35,983 nucleotides of DNA from Candidatus Eiseniibacteriota bacterium. Lineage in GTDB: Bacteria > Eisenbacteria > RBG-16-71-46 > JAFGJU01. Both the position numbers and the translations under genes were made by a program. Shown one piece after another: positions 8,357 through 16,736 of this stretch. The notes below the pieces were generated by a model. The model was given only the letters and a program-made list of their open reading frames with translations, did no database searches and was not told where the DNA came from. The stretch lies in the NCBI GenBank assembly GCA_016928935.1, contig JAFGJU010000066.1, positions 1 through 35,983 of the forward strand, written 5' to 3'. Position 1 is the stretch's first letter, and every line of letters starts with the position of its first letter.

Positions 8357-10233
8357 TTCACCGCTTCCACGGGCCGTGTGGGCTGCGAGACCGAGAACTG
8401 CAGCTCGTACAGCCTCCTGTAAAGTCCCTCCTCCGCGAGCAGGTCCTCGTGCGTTCCGCGCTGCACGATCCTGCCCTCGTCCATCACCAATATGAGGTCT
8501 GCCCGCTGGATCGTCGAAAGGCGGTGCGCGATGACGAAGCTCGTCCTGTTCTCCATCAAGCGCTCGATGGCCTGCTGCACCAAGAGCTCCGATTCCGTGT
8601 CCAGTGCCGACGTGGCCTCGTCGAATATCAGAATGGGCGGATTCTTCAGTATCGCGCGCGCTATCGCGATCCTCTGCCTCTGTCCCCCGGACAACCGCAC
8701 TCCCCTGTCCCCTATGACGGTCTGATAGCCGGCCGGCATGTTCTCTATGAACTGGTGAGCGTTCGCAGCGACGGAGGCGCGGATCAACGCCTCGTCCGAT
8801 GCCGCTTCCGAGCCGTAGGCTATGTTGTTCCTGACCGTGTCGTTGAACAGTATCGTTTCCTGCGTCACTATGCCCATGAGGCCCCGCAGCGAGTCCGTGC
8901 GGATGTCGAGGGAGTCGATTTCGTCAAACGTTATCTTCCCGGAAGTGGGGATGTAGAACTTCGGCAGAAGGTCCACGAGCGTGGACTTCCCGGCTCCGCT
9001 GGGGCCCACCACGGCCACCACCTGACCCGGTTTGACAGAGAAGCTTATGTCCCTGAGAACCTCCTTGCCGCCGTCGTAGGCGAAGCAGACTTCCTGAAAC
9101 GCCACCTCGCGCTTGAGCTCGGACAGCTCCACGGCGCCGGGCCTCTCCGACACGCCCGGCACGGTGTCCAGCAGCTTGAACACCCGCTTGGCCGCCGCCA
9201 GCCCCTCCTGGATCTTGGTGTTCACCTGGCTCAGGCTCTTGATGGGCGCCATCATCGAGAAGAGGGCAAAAAGGAATATGAAGAACGCGTCCGGCTCGAG
9301 AGTGCCCTCCTGCAGGATCTCTCTCCCGCCGTACCACAGCACCACCGTCCCCACTATGACCCCCAGGTACTCGGCCAGCGGTGACGCCAGAGCTCCTATC
9401 TTTATTAGCCTCACAAAATGGTACAAATAGGCCTTCGTGTAATGCACGAATTTCCTCATCTCGAAATCTTCCATCCGGAACGCCTTCACCACCCTTATGC
9501 CGGATATCGTCTCCTGCAGCACCGAGGTTATGTCACCCATCCGCTCCTGGATGAGAGAGCTGTCGCGCCTGAGCTTCTTGCTGATCGTCACTATAAGAAT
9601 CATGCTCGGCGGAAGCACGACCAGGGACACGAGCGCCAGCTTCCAGCTGGCCCAGAACACCCAGAACAGACACACGAACAGAAGCAGCGTGTCCCTCACG
9701 ACGTTGCTGAACACCGCCGTGATGGTGCCGCGGATCATCGTCACGTCGTTGGTGATCCTGGAAATGAGCCTCCCGGTCTTCTGGGCGTGGAAGAAGGACA
9801 ACGGCAAGCTGTAAAGGTGCGAGTACAGCCTGTCCCTGAGGTCCTTGATGACTCTCTGCTCCACCGAAGCTATCAGGTACGTCTGTCCGTAGTTGAACAG
9901 GTTCTTGAGCAGCATCACTAGCAGTATCACGAAGCAGATTCGTTCGAGCGACACCAACGGCCTGGAGGACAGTATGTACTTCTGGGCCTTGAGCTCGATG
10001 TAGTCCCTTATTTTCTGGAAGTCCGTGGGCGCGCTGAGCTCCAGGGAGGCGTCCTGGCTCATCTCCCGCCGCTGCTCCGCCGTGGGGCTCTTGAACAGCA
10101 CCCTCATGAACGGCGATATCATGCCTATGGAGAAGCCGCTGAACAAAGCGAAGAAGACCATGCAAACGAGGGCGAGCGTGAGGCTCCTCGAATGGGGCCG
10201 GACGTATGACAGCAGTCTGAAAAAAGTCCTCAT
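8353..10233 (-). CDS. msbA: Lipid A exporter, ABC transporter MsbA type
   Basis: Half-size ABC exporter that flips lipid A-core across the inner membrane using ATP. The 626 residues contain six hydrophobic segments in the first 340 and then a nucleotide-binding domain. That domain has Walker A GPSGAGKST near residue 405, the Q-loop VTQETILF, signature LSGGQRQRIAIARAI, Walker B ILIFDEATSALD and the H-loop IAHRLSTI. The family is large and includes peptide and drug exporters. The MsbA call rests on the size, on YSLPLSFFHAQKTGRLISRI-type intracellular-loop sequences and on its position beside waaA, lpxK and heptosyltransferase genes. An extended loop after TM1 (about residues 45-90) is longer than in E. 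coli MsbA. The stop overlaps the next start (GTGA). Confidence 0.88.
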   Translation of the reverse strand: MRTFFRLLSYVRPHSRSLTLALVCMVFFALFSGFSIGMISPFMRVLFKSPTAEQRREMSQDASLELSAPTDFQKIRDYIELKAQKYILSSRPLVSLERICFVILLVMLLKNLFNYGQTYLIASVEQRVIKDLRDRLYSHLYSLPLSFFHAQKTGRLISRITNDVTMIRGTITAVFSNVVRDTLLLFVCLFWVFWASWKLALVSLVVLPPSMILIVTISKKLRRDSSLIQERMGDITSVLQETISGIRVVKAFRMEDFEMRKFVHYTKAYLYHFVRLIKIGALASPLAEYLGVIVGTVVLWYGGREILQEGTLEPDAFFIFLFALFSMMAPIKSLSQVNTKIQEGLAAAKRVFKLLDTVPGVSERPGAVELSELKREVAFQEVCFAYDGGKEVLRDISFSVKPGQVVAVVGPSGAGKSTLVDLLPKFYIPTSGKITFDEIDSLDIRTDSLRGLMGIVTQETILFNDTVRNNIAYGSEAASDEALIRASVAANAHQFIENMPAGYQTVIGDRGVRLSGGQRQRIAIARAILKNPPILIFDEATSALDTESELLVQQAIERLMENRTSFVIAHRLSTIQRADLILVMDEGRIVQRGTHEDLLAEEGLYRRLYELQFSVSQPTRPVEAVK

Positions 10234-10240
10234 GGCGCGT

Positions 10241-10609
10241 CTACCAGCGGTACTTCCTCTCGAACTCCTCCTCGAAGTCGTAAACCTCGACGAAGTCCTC
10301 TATCTTGTCTTCTTCGGTCTTGCCCAGGAGCTTGTGCTCCACGAGGCTGAACACTATCTCGCCGAAATCCCTCGTGGTCGTCACGCCCCAGTAATTGAAC
10401 ACGGTCTTAGTCATGGGTCCATACTGCTGGATGCCGAACTCCCTTATGCCGTGCAGGAGCTCCCTACCCGTGACGTGGCGTCGCTTGTCGAACTTCGCCA
10501 GGGTGAAGTTGAGGGCCAGCAGCACGAATGCGTAAGCCGCCACCTTGTAGCGGCTGTCCTGGTCCACAATCTTCTCTATCTTGTCGTAAATGTCGGATTC
10601 TCTTTCCAT
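10241..10609 (-). CDS. Minf_1886-family protein, unknown function
   Basis: The 122-residue soluble protein beginning MERESDIYDKIEKIV matches the pattern of the Minf_1886 family, named from Methylacidiphilum and typical of Planctomycetes/Verrucomicrobia and related phyla. Recognisable blocks are YAFVLLALNFTLAKF, RRHVTGRELLHGIREF, FNYWGVTTTRDFGEIVFSLV and the acidic tail KTEEDKIEDFVEVYDF. An upstream in-frame extension is possible but lacks family similarity and would run into nadB, so the ATG at 10609 is chosen. No catalytic residues are known to me for this family. It sits 65 bp after nadB and 7 bp before msbA, so it is co-transcribed with envelope genes; whether it acts in that process is unknown. 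Confidence 0.85.
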   Translation of the reverse strand: MERESDIYDKIEKIVDQDSRYKVAAYAFVLLALNFTLAKFDKRRHVTGRELLHGIREFGIQQYGPMTKTVFNYWGVTTTRDFGEIVFSLVEHKLLGKTEEDKIEDFVEVYDFEEEFERKYRW

Positions 10610-10674
10610 GCTCGCCCGCGGTGCCCGTCTTTTCCGCGGCGTCGCGGCACGCGCCCGCCGGGACGCCGCGCGCC

Positions 10675-12318
10675 TCACTCGTCCCAGTACGAGAACGACG
10701 GTTCGCTCAGGAACCCGTCGTCCCTGCTCAGAACGGTGTCTTTCAACCATTCTCTATCATCTTTCCTGGGATGGTCAAGGTTGTAATGAAGTCCTCTGCT
10801 TTCCTTCCGCCACATCGCGCACCGCACTATCAGCTCGGCCACCAGGGCCAGGTTCCGCAGCTCCACGAGGTCGCTCTCAAGACCGAATCTCCGGTAGTGC
10901 TCTTCTATGCCCTCGCGCATCACCGCTATCCGGCGGGCGGCAGTGGCCAGACGCTCGTCGGTGCGCACGATGCCCACGTAGTCCCACATCAGCTTCCTCA
11001 GGACCATCCAGTCGTGCCTCATCTCCACAGTCTCGCGAGGCCTGACGGCGTGCCCCCCCTCGAACGCATGCACGTGCGGGGGTTCGCCCGCCGCCCCAGC
11101 TTTGGCAGCGCGTGCGGCCCTCTCCGCGAACACGAGAGCCTCCGGCAGAGAGTTGCTGGCCAGCCGGTTCGCGCCGTGCACGCCGGTGCAGGCTGTCTCG
11201 CCGCAGGCGTACAGGCGCCTGATGGTCGTCCGGCCGAACAGGTCGGTGACCACTCCGCCGCACATGTAGTGAGCAGCGGGCACCACCGGAATGGGCTCTT
11301 TCGTCGGGTCCAGCCCGAGAGAAGTCAGTCTTTGGTAGATGTGCGGGAACCGTTTCGGAATTCTCTCCTTCCCTATCGGCCTCAGGTCCAGAAGCACAAA
11401 CTGGTCTCCCCTGCGCTTCATCTCGCGGTCTATGGCCCTGGCCACGACGTCCCGCGGCGCGAGTCCGGCGGACTTGTGGTACTTTTCCAGGAAGGTCGAG
11501 CCGTCCCTGGCCGTGACGACCGCTCCTTCACCCCTGACGGCCTCGGAGATCAGGAAAGACTTGGCCTCGGGATGAAAGAGGCAGGTCGGATGAAACTGGA
11601 CGAATTCCAGGTTGCACACGGCGGCCCCGGCCCTGTAGGCCATGGCGATGCCGTCCCCGGTGGCTATGTCCGGGTTGGACGTGTACAGGTAGACTTTCCC
11701 GCACCCGCCGGTCGCGAGCAGCGTGTGGCCGGCAACGAAGGCCGTCACCCTTCGCGTGCGAGTGTCGAGCACGTAGGCGCCCCAACACGAAACGGACGAC
11801 CCTGGTCCGCCCCGACCCCCGGAGGGCTCGGTAATGAGCTCGACCCCGATGTGGTCCTCCACGATAGTGATCGAAGGGTGCTTCACTGCCGCTCCCAGGA
11901 GGCCTCGCTCCACCTCCCTTCCGGTCAGGTCGTCAGCGTGCACTATTCGTCGGGCCGAATGTCCCCCCTCCATCCCCAACTCCAGGCCCCCTGGGGCCTT
12001 CTCGTCCCGCGAGAACCTGACACCCAGGGCCATCAGCTCCCTCACCATCCCTGGGCCCTCGCGCGCCAGAATCTCGACTGCTTCCTTCCTGCTCAACCCC
12101 ACCCCGCATCGCAGAGTGTCGCGCACGTGCAGCTCCCAGCTGTCTTCCGCCGACGACACGCAGGCCAGCCCTCCCTGCGCATAGTTCGTCGACGACTCGT
12201 AGTTCTCCTTCTTCGTAACGACCGTCACCGTTCCGGCGTCCGCGACCTTGAGCGCGAACGTGAGCCCGGCTATCCCGCTTCCCAGCACAAGAAAATCGCT
12301 CTTCCTCACGCCTTCCAT
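10675..12318 (-). CDS. nadB: L-aspartate oxidase
   Basis: FAD enzyme of the cytosol that oxidises L-aspartate to iminosuccinate, the first step of de novo NAD synthesis; NadA then makes quinolinate. The protein (547 aa) opens with the dinucleotide-binding motif LGSGIAGLTFALKVADAG. It contains the family block TNYAQGGLACV near residue 45, then HARRIVHADDLTG-like sequence, and QFHPTC and GRTTIRRLYACGE-type flavin/active-site segments. NadB is preferred over succinate dehydrogenase SdhA by length and by the single-gene context without SdhB/C. The start ATG has GGAG seven bases upstream and overlaps lpxK by 13 bp. nadA and nadC are not in the window. The gene lies inside the lipid A run without an obvious pathway link. 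Confidence 0.93.
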   Translation of the reverse strand: MEGVRKSDFLVLGSGIAGLTFALKVADAGTVTVVTKKENYESSTNYAQGGLACVSSAEDSWELHVRDTLRCGVGLSRKEAVEILAREGPGMVRELMALGVRFSRDEKAPGGLELGMEGGHSARRIVHADDLTGREVERGLLGAAVKHPSITIVEDHIGVELITEPSGGRGGPGSSVSCWGAYVLDTRTRRVTAFVAGHTLLATGGCGKVYLYTSNPDIATGDGIAMAYRAGAAVCNLEFVQFHPTCLFHPEAKSFLISEAVRGEGAVVTARDGSTFLEKYHKSAGLAPRDVVARAIDREMKRRGDQFVLLDLRPIGKERIPKRFPHIYQRLTSLGLDPTKEPIPVVPAAHYMCGGVVTDLFGRTTIRRLYACGETACTGVHGANRLASNSLPEALVFAERAARAAKAGAAGEPPHVHAFEGGHAVRPRETVEMRHDWMVLRKLMWDYVGIVRTDERLATAARRIAVMREGIEEHYRRFGLESDLVELRNLALVAELIVRCAMWRKESRGLHYNLDHPRKDDREWLKDTVLSRDDGFLSEPSFSYWDE

Positions 12319-13436
12319 CGAGTCTCTCCGGTCCGATGTCCGTACACGGCCCCGAGGACCGCCCGCTCCAGCGCGTCCCCCCCGGCCCTGATTCTGATTC
12401 CGACCCCGACCGCCACGATGCCGCCCGGAGTCGTAGTCCTTATGCCTCGCGGAAGCCTGACCGCGTCCTTCTCGGTCGTGGCAAGATACTCGGCGCCCAA
12501 CTTCGAGGCCGCGTCCTCGACTCTCTCGACGTCGGCAGGCGAGAAGAAGTGATGGTCCCCAAACCTTCTGGCGCCAACCACGACCGCGCCCATCTCTACG
12601 AGCGCCCGCTCGAAGGACGAGGGGCTCCCGATGCCGGAGAACGCGTACACGTTCTTCCCGGCCAGCGAACCCGCCGGCAAAGTCTCCCAGGTATCCACCC
12701 TGGACACGGCGTCCGGGACGTGCTCCGCTGCCACGACCGGCGCGTCCGTCAGCCCACGGACCTGGGACAAGACGGCGGGGACGTCCGCCGCCTCGTTACA
12801 TCGCGTGACCACGACGACGTCGGCCCTGGAGAGGTTCTCGCGCCTCTCCCGCAGCCTTCCGCGCGGCAGGAGGTAGCCGCGTCCCCACGGGTTCACGGCG
12901 TCCACCACCACCACGTCCAGGTCCCGCCTCATGCCTATCGTCTGGAACGCGTCGTCCACCAGGACGACCCTGGGCCGCAGATCGCGCCACAGTCTCAACA
13001 GCGTCTCCGCCTTCCTCCTCCCGGAGGCCACCGGGATCGTTCCCAAGGCTCGAGACAGAAGCACCGTCTCGTCCCCGGCCTTCCTGGCCAGCTCGCGGGA
13101 AGGGCGCGCCCCTCTCAGCAACACGAACCTGCTCCCGCCGCGCGAGCCGTAACCGTGCCCCACCACCGCGACGGCCAGGTTTCTCCGGCGGAAGTACCGC
13201 GCCAGCCACGTCACCAGTGGCGTCTTGCCGGTGCCGCCGACCGTCAGGTTGCCCACACTTATCACGGTGCAGGGAACCCCCACACTTGGCCTCATCTCCT
13301 GCACGAACCATCTGCAATCCATGGCAAGCCCGTAGCACCAGGACAAGACCAGAAGCGGCGAGGCCACGTCCCTCACGAGCCGGGAGTCCTCGTTCTCTTC
13401 AAGATATTCCAGAGCTGACCTGAGCAAACCTCTCAC
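12306..13436 (-). CDS. lpxK: Tetraacyldisaccharide 4'-kinase
   Basis: Phosphorylates the 4' position of the lipid A disaccharide to make lipid IVA at the inner membrane. The 376 residues show an N-terminal membrane-associating helix (PLLVLSWCYGLAMDCRWF) and then the P-loop ISVGNLTVGGTGKTPLVTWL, diagnostic of LpxK. VVGHGYGSRGG, VLVDDAFQ (a basic-site Asp pair) and the C-terminal FGDHHFFSPADVERV are further family blocks. Translation begins at GTG 13436, overlapping the waaA stop in a GTGA junction. It is followed, with a 13-bp overlap, by nadB. Length is slightly above the E. coli enzyme. Confidence 0.95.
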   Translation of the reverse strand: MRGLLRSALEYLEENEDSRLVRDVASPLLVLSWCYGLAMDCRWFVQEMRPSVGVPCTVISVGNLTVGGTGKTPLVTWLARYFRRRNLAVAVVGHGYGSRGGSRFVLLRGARPSRELARKAGDETVLLSRALGTIPVASGRRKAETLLRLWRDLRPRVVLVDDAFQTIGMRRDLDVVVVDAVNPWGRGYLLPRGRLRERRENLSRADVVVVTRCNEAADVPAVLSQVRGLTDAPVVAAEHVPDAVSRVDTWETLPAGSLAGKNVYAFSGIGSPSSFERALVEMGAVVVGARRFGDHHFFSPADVERVEDAASKLGAEYLATTEKDAVRLPRGIRTTTPGGIVAVGVGIRIRAGGDALERAVLGAVYGHRTGETRWKA

Positions 13437-14755
13437 ACCACGCCAATCCTCTTCAAGTGCTCCAACGTCTTGAGCGACGCAACCGGGCGCGACCTGTAGA
13501 AGTCCAGAGCCTCCTTGGACCGGCGTTCCCTGTCCTCTTTGGACAACGCCAGCGCCGCCAGGACCTCCGCGACGCGGGAAGAGTTTTCCACCGTCACCAG
13601 CGCGCCGCGCCTCTCCAGCACTGCCGCGTCGTCCTCTATGTTCTCCCGGGACGTCCCGGCCAGAATGGGCAGCCCGGCCGCCGCCGGCTCCAGTATGTTG
13701 TGGCCGCCGTGTCCGGACAGCGTGCCCCCTACGAAGGCCAAGTCCGACTCACTGTACGCGGCCACCAGGTCTCCTATCGTGTCCAGCAACAGAACGCTCG
13801 CACCGCGCCCCTCGTCGGCGGTCGCGGCCTTGACCCTGCTCCATCTCGCCTGCGTCAGTCCGTTTGAGTTCACGATCTTGGAGACGTATTCGACCCGCCC
13901 CATGTGCCTGGGGGCCAGCACGAGCCTGAGACCGGGCGCGGACGCCCTGGCGCTCGCGAAACCCGCGCACAGCGCCGCCTCTTCGTTGGGCCTCGTGCTG
14001 CCGGCCGTGACGACGACGTCCTCAGCCCCCCAGCCCATCCTGTGTCTCATGCCGAGGCCGCCCACTTCCTCGGGCTGCGCGTCTTGCTTCGTGTTGCCGG
14101 TGACGGTTATCCGCTCCCGGGGCGTGCCGAGGAGCTCGAACCGTCCGGCGTTCCGCTCGTTCTGGGCCATCACAGCGTCCACGCTCCCAAACACCCCCCT
14201 GAATAGGAAACCGAACATGGCGTAGCGCCTGCGGGACCTGTCGCTCACCTTGCTGTTCACGACGACCACCTTCACGCCGTCCCTCTTCGCCATGACCACG
14301 AGGCAGGGCCAGAGTTCGGTCTCGACCAGCACCAGAGAGTCGGCCTCTATCCGCCGAAGGGCCCTCCAAACGACGAACGGAACGTCCAGAGGAAGGAAGA
14401 AAAACGCGGCCGGACCCTGCACGGAGTCTCTCGCCACCCGGCTTCCAGTGACGGTCATGGTCGAGAAGACCACCTCCACCCCCGGGTTCCTGCACATCTC
14501 TCTGACCAGCTTCGCTGCAGCCCTCACCTCGCCCACCGACGAGGCATGCACCCACACTCTCTTCTTCCCTGCCGAGCTGCCGGCGCCTGCGTTGCGTGGA
14601 CTCACAGGAATCGACCCCAGCCGGCTCCGCCATTTCTCAGAACCCGTGAGCAGCCCCACGAGCCACACCGGCGCGCCCAGAACGAAGCACACGGACGTCA
14701 CGAAGCCGTACAGCAGAAACGACGGCCAGACTGTCTTGCTCGATGGATTCTTCAC
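13433..14755 (-). CDS. waaA: 3-deoxy-D-manno-octulosonate (Kdo) transferase
   Basis: GT30 glycosyltransferase (KdtA/WaaA) that adds Kdo from CMP-Kdo to lipid IVA. The 440 residues begin with a membrane anchor (FLLYGFVTSVCFVLGAPVWL). The acceptor-site block WVHASSVGEVRAAAKLV carries the catalytic Glu, and the donor domain has VVTAGSTRPNEE and LLDTIGDLVAAYSESDLAFV. GGTLSGHGGHNILEPAAAGL is the CMP-binding signature. Whether it transfers one or two Kdo residues cannot be told from sequence. The start is GTG at 14755, preceded at some distance by GGAAGGG, eight bases after the DUF374 stop. Kdo-synthesis genes (kdsA, kdsB, kdsC, kdsD) are not in the window. Confidence 0.95.
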   Translation of the reverse strand: MKNPSSKTVWPSFLLYGFVTSVCFVLGAPVWLVGLLTGSEKWRSRLGSIPVSPRNAGAGSSAGKKRVWVHASSVGEVRAAAKLVREMCRNPGVEVVFSTMTVTGSRVARDSVQGPAAFFFLPLDVPFVVWRALRRIEADSLVLVETELWPCLVVMAKRDGVKVVVVNSKVSDRSRRRYAMFGFLFRGVFGSVDAVMAQNERNAGRFELLGTPRERITVTGNTKQDAQPEEVGGLGMRHRMGWGAEDVVVTAGSTRPNEEAALCAGFASARASAPGLRLVLAPRHMGRVEYVSKIVNSNGLTQARWSRVKAATADEGRGASVLLLDTIGDLVAAYSESDLAFVGGTLSGHGGHNILEPAAAGLPILAGTSRENIEDDAAVLERRGALVTVENSSRVAEVLAALALSKEDRERRSKEALDFYRSRPVASLKTLEHLKRIGVV

Positions 14756-14762
14756 GTGCTCT

Positions 14763-15458
14763 CTACCCTTCCATTAGAACTCGCGACGTCTGCTCGGGGC
14801 GCACCGCGTCCAGAGCTTTCTCGTGCGCTTCCTCGAGGGCCTTCTCCAGCCTGACCCTGCAACTCTCGATTTCCGAGGCGCTCAGGCACCGCGGCACCCT
14901 GATTGGGGCGTGGCTTGCCACGACCACCCGGGAGAACGGGAGCGGGACCTGAAACCTGTCCCACGTGTTCAGGACCAGCCATCTTTCGGCCTCGCAGGCC
15001 GTCGGAACCAGAGCCGCCCCCGTCCTCTGCGCCATGTACACAATCCCCGGTTGGACCCGGCGCCTGGGCCCCGTAGGTCCGTCCGGTGCCACCGCCGCGT
15101 CTTGGCCGTTCCTGAGGCTTGCGCACATCTGAAACGCGCCCTCCCGGCCGGCGTCCGACGTGGACCCTCTGGCCGTGTGGAAACCCAGCCGCTTGAGTAT
15201 CCGTGCCGCGCACTCTCCGTCCCTGTGACGGCTGACCAACACGCAGATGTCTCGTCTTCTGTACGCCCACGCCAGCGGAAGCAGCTCCCCGTGCCAGAAC
15301 GCGAATATCCTCCTGCCTGCCGCTCCTGTGTCGCGGCCCGCGTCGGCCGCGCCCAGCCTTTCGATTCTGAGCGTACAGCCCAGCAACGTGACCAGAGCCG
15401 CTCCGGCGAGCCCCGCCGTGGCGGCCATGAGGCGGTCCAGCACAGAAAAACGATTCAC
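14763..15458 (-). CDS. DUF374 lysophospholipid acyltransferase-like protein
   Basis: The 231-residue membrane-associated acyltransferase-like protein has an N-terminal hydrophobic helix (about 8-27). IFAFWHGELLPLAWAYRRR is the HxxxE-type motif replacing the usual HxxxxD of PlsC. VSRHRDGECAARILKRLGF and VAPDGPTGPRRRVQPGIVYM are the DUF374 hallmark blocks. DUF374 proteins occur in lipid A loci of many non-enterobacterial phyla and are suspected late acyltransferases or substitutes for LpxL; the substrate is not established. The start is GTG at 15458, immediately after the lpxB stop (TAG at 15464-15462). Position between lpxB and waaA supports a lipid A role. Confidence 0.85.
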   Translation of the reverse strand: MNRFSVLDRLMAATAGLAGAALVTLLGCTLRIERLGAADAGRDTGAAGRRIFAFWHGELLPLAWAYRRRDICVLVSRHRDGECAARILKRLGFHTARGSTSDAGREGAFQMCASLRNGQDAAVAPDGPTGPRRRVQPGIVYMAQRTGAALVPTACEAERWLVLNTWDRFQVPLPFSRVVVASHAPIRVPRCLSASEIESCRVRLEKALEEAHEKALDAVRPEQTSRVLMEG

Positions 15459-15461
15459 GGC

Positions 15462-16658
15462 CTACGTCCCCACCATGCCCAGCGCGATAGACGCCGCCCT
15501 GCGAGAGGCACCCGGCTCGCCCAACGCCTCCCTCACCCGTGCGAGCTCCGCGCACATCTCCGACCGCGTCCGCTCGTCGAACACGAGCTGCCTCAGCTCC
15601 TCGGATATCCTGACGGGGTCAACGGCGTCCTGGAGATACTCCGACACGACCTTCTTGCCCGCGACTATGTTTACGAGGCCGATGGTGTCTATCGACACTA
15701 TTCTCTTCGCGATTGCCCAAGACAGGGGAGACACCCTGTACACGACGACCATCGGAGTTCCCACTATGGCGGCCTCCAGAGTGGCGGAGCCCGAGGCGAC
15801 GACGGCGGCGTCCGCGACCCCAAGGAGCTCGGAAGTGACCCCCCTGAACACGCGCGGCACTCCCGGAAGCCCGCCCGTCCGTCCTCCCGAGCCGGCCGCC
15901 TTCGGCCCGCCCGAGCGCGACCCGGCGCGGACCGCCCGCTCGATTTCCTCAACCGGTATGCTGTCCGCCGCGGCGATGGCGGCCTCCACGTTCCATCTCT
16001 CCCTGAGGATGCTTGCCGCTTGCAGCATGGGTGGCAAGAGCCTGCGCACTTCCTGCAGTCTGCTGCCCGGGAGGAGCGCCACCAGTCGCGACTCCGGGTC
16101 TATTCCGAGCCGGGCCCGCACTGCGGCCCGCTCATCGTTCACTTCGACAGACTCCAGAAGCGGGTGCCCCACGAATTCAGTGTGGATGCCGGCTCCACGG
16201 AAGAAGCCGACTTCGAAAGGGAACACGACCACGAGCCGGTCTATGACGGAAGCCATGAGCTTGAGCCTGCCCCTTCCCCATGCCCAGGCCTGCGGCGCGA
16301 TGTAGTACATAACGCGGCAGCCCACGCGTTTGGCTTCCTTGCACAACCTGAGATTAAAGCCTGGAAAATCCACAGCGATAACCAGCTGTGGTTGCTCACG
16401 TTGAAGAAGGTGTTTCATGTGTCGCATGAGGGAGGCAAACTGCGGCAGCTTGGACACGACTTCGGCAAAACCCATGACTCCGAGTCCGTCCAGCGCCGCC
16501 ACCATCTCTGCCCCTGCGGCCCTCATCCTGGGTCCGCCGGCAGCCAGGACCCGGGCCTCAGGGCTTTGGCTCCTGATGGCCGCGATGAGACGCGACGCGT
16601 GCAGGTCGCCGCTTGGGTCGCCGGCGACTACGAGGATCTTCGGTTTTCCGGCATACAT
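15462..16658 (-). CDS. lpxB: Lipid-A-disaccharide synthase
   Basis: GT19 enzyme joining UDP-2,3-diacylglucosamine and lipid X into the beta-1,6 disaccharide at the cytoplasmic face of the inner membrane. The 398 residues begin MYAGKPKILVVAGDPSGDLH, the LpxB N-terminal signature. MGFAEVVSKLPQF, VIAVDFPGFNLRLCK and YYIAPQAWAWGRGRLKLM are strongly conserved blocks, as is VFPFEVGFF and GSATLEAAIVGTPMVVVYR in the donor domain. An inserted Gly/Ser/Arg-rich stretch (around SRSGGPKAAGSGGRTGG) lengthens it slightly against E. coli (382 aa). ATG 16658 has GGAG eight bases upstream. It lies 78 bp after the GnnA-like gene. Confidence 0.96.
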   Translation of the reverse strand: MYAGKPKILVVAGDPSGDLHASRLIAAIRSQSPEARVLAAGGPRMRAAGAEMVAALDGLGVMGFAEVVSKLPQFASLMRHMKHLLQREQPQLVIAVDFPGFNLRLCKEAKRVGCRVMYYIAPQAWAWGRGRLKLMASVIDRLVVVFPFEVGFFRGAGIHTEFVGHPLLESVEVNDERAAVRARLGIDPESRLVALLPGSRLQEVRRLLPPMLQAASILRERWNVEAAIAAADSIPVEEIERAVRAGSRSGGPKAAGSGGRTGGLPGVPRVFRGVTSELLGVADAAVVASGSATLEAAIVGTPMVVVYRVSPLSWAIAKRIVSIDTIGLVNIVAGKKVVSEYLQDAVDPVRISEELRQLVFDERTRSEMCAELARVREALGEPGASRRAASIALGMVGT

Positions 16659-16736
16659 TGCGGTGCTCCGTGGCTCGTCGGCGACTCGCTCGCTTGCCGA
16701 TTCGCCGCGATTCTCTTCGCGCCCCCGCAGCAGCTG

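Noticed and set aside
10528..12552. 674-codon plus-strand open frame
   Set aside because: Lies opposite nadB and lpxK; no recognisable family, biased composition.
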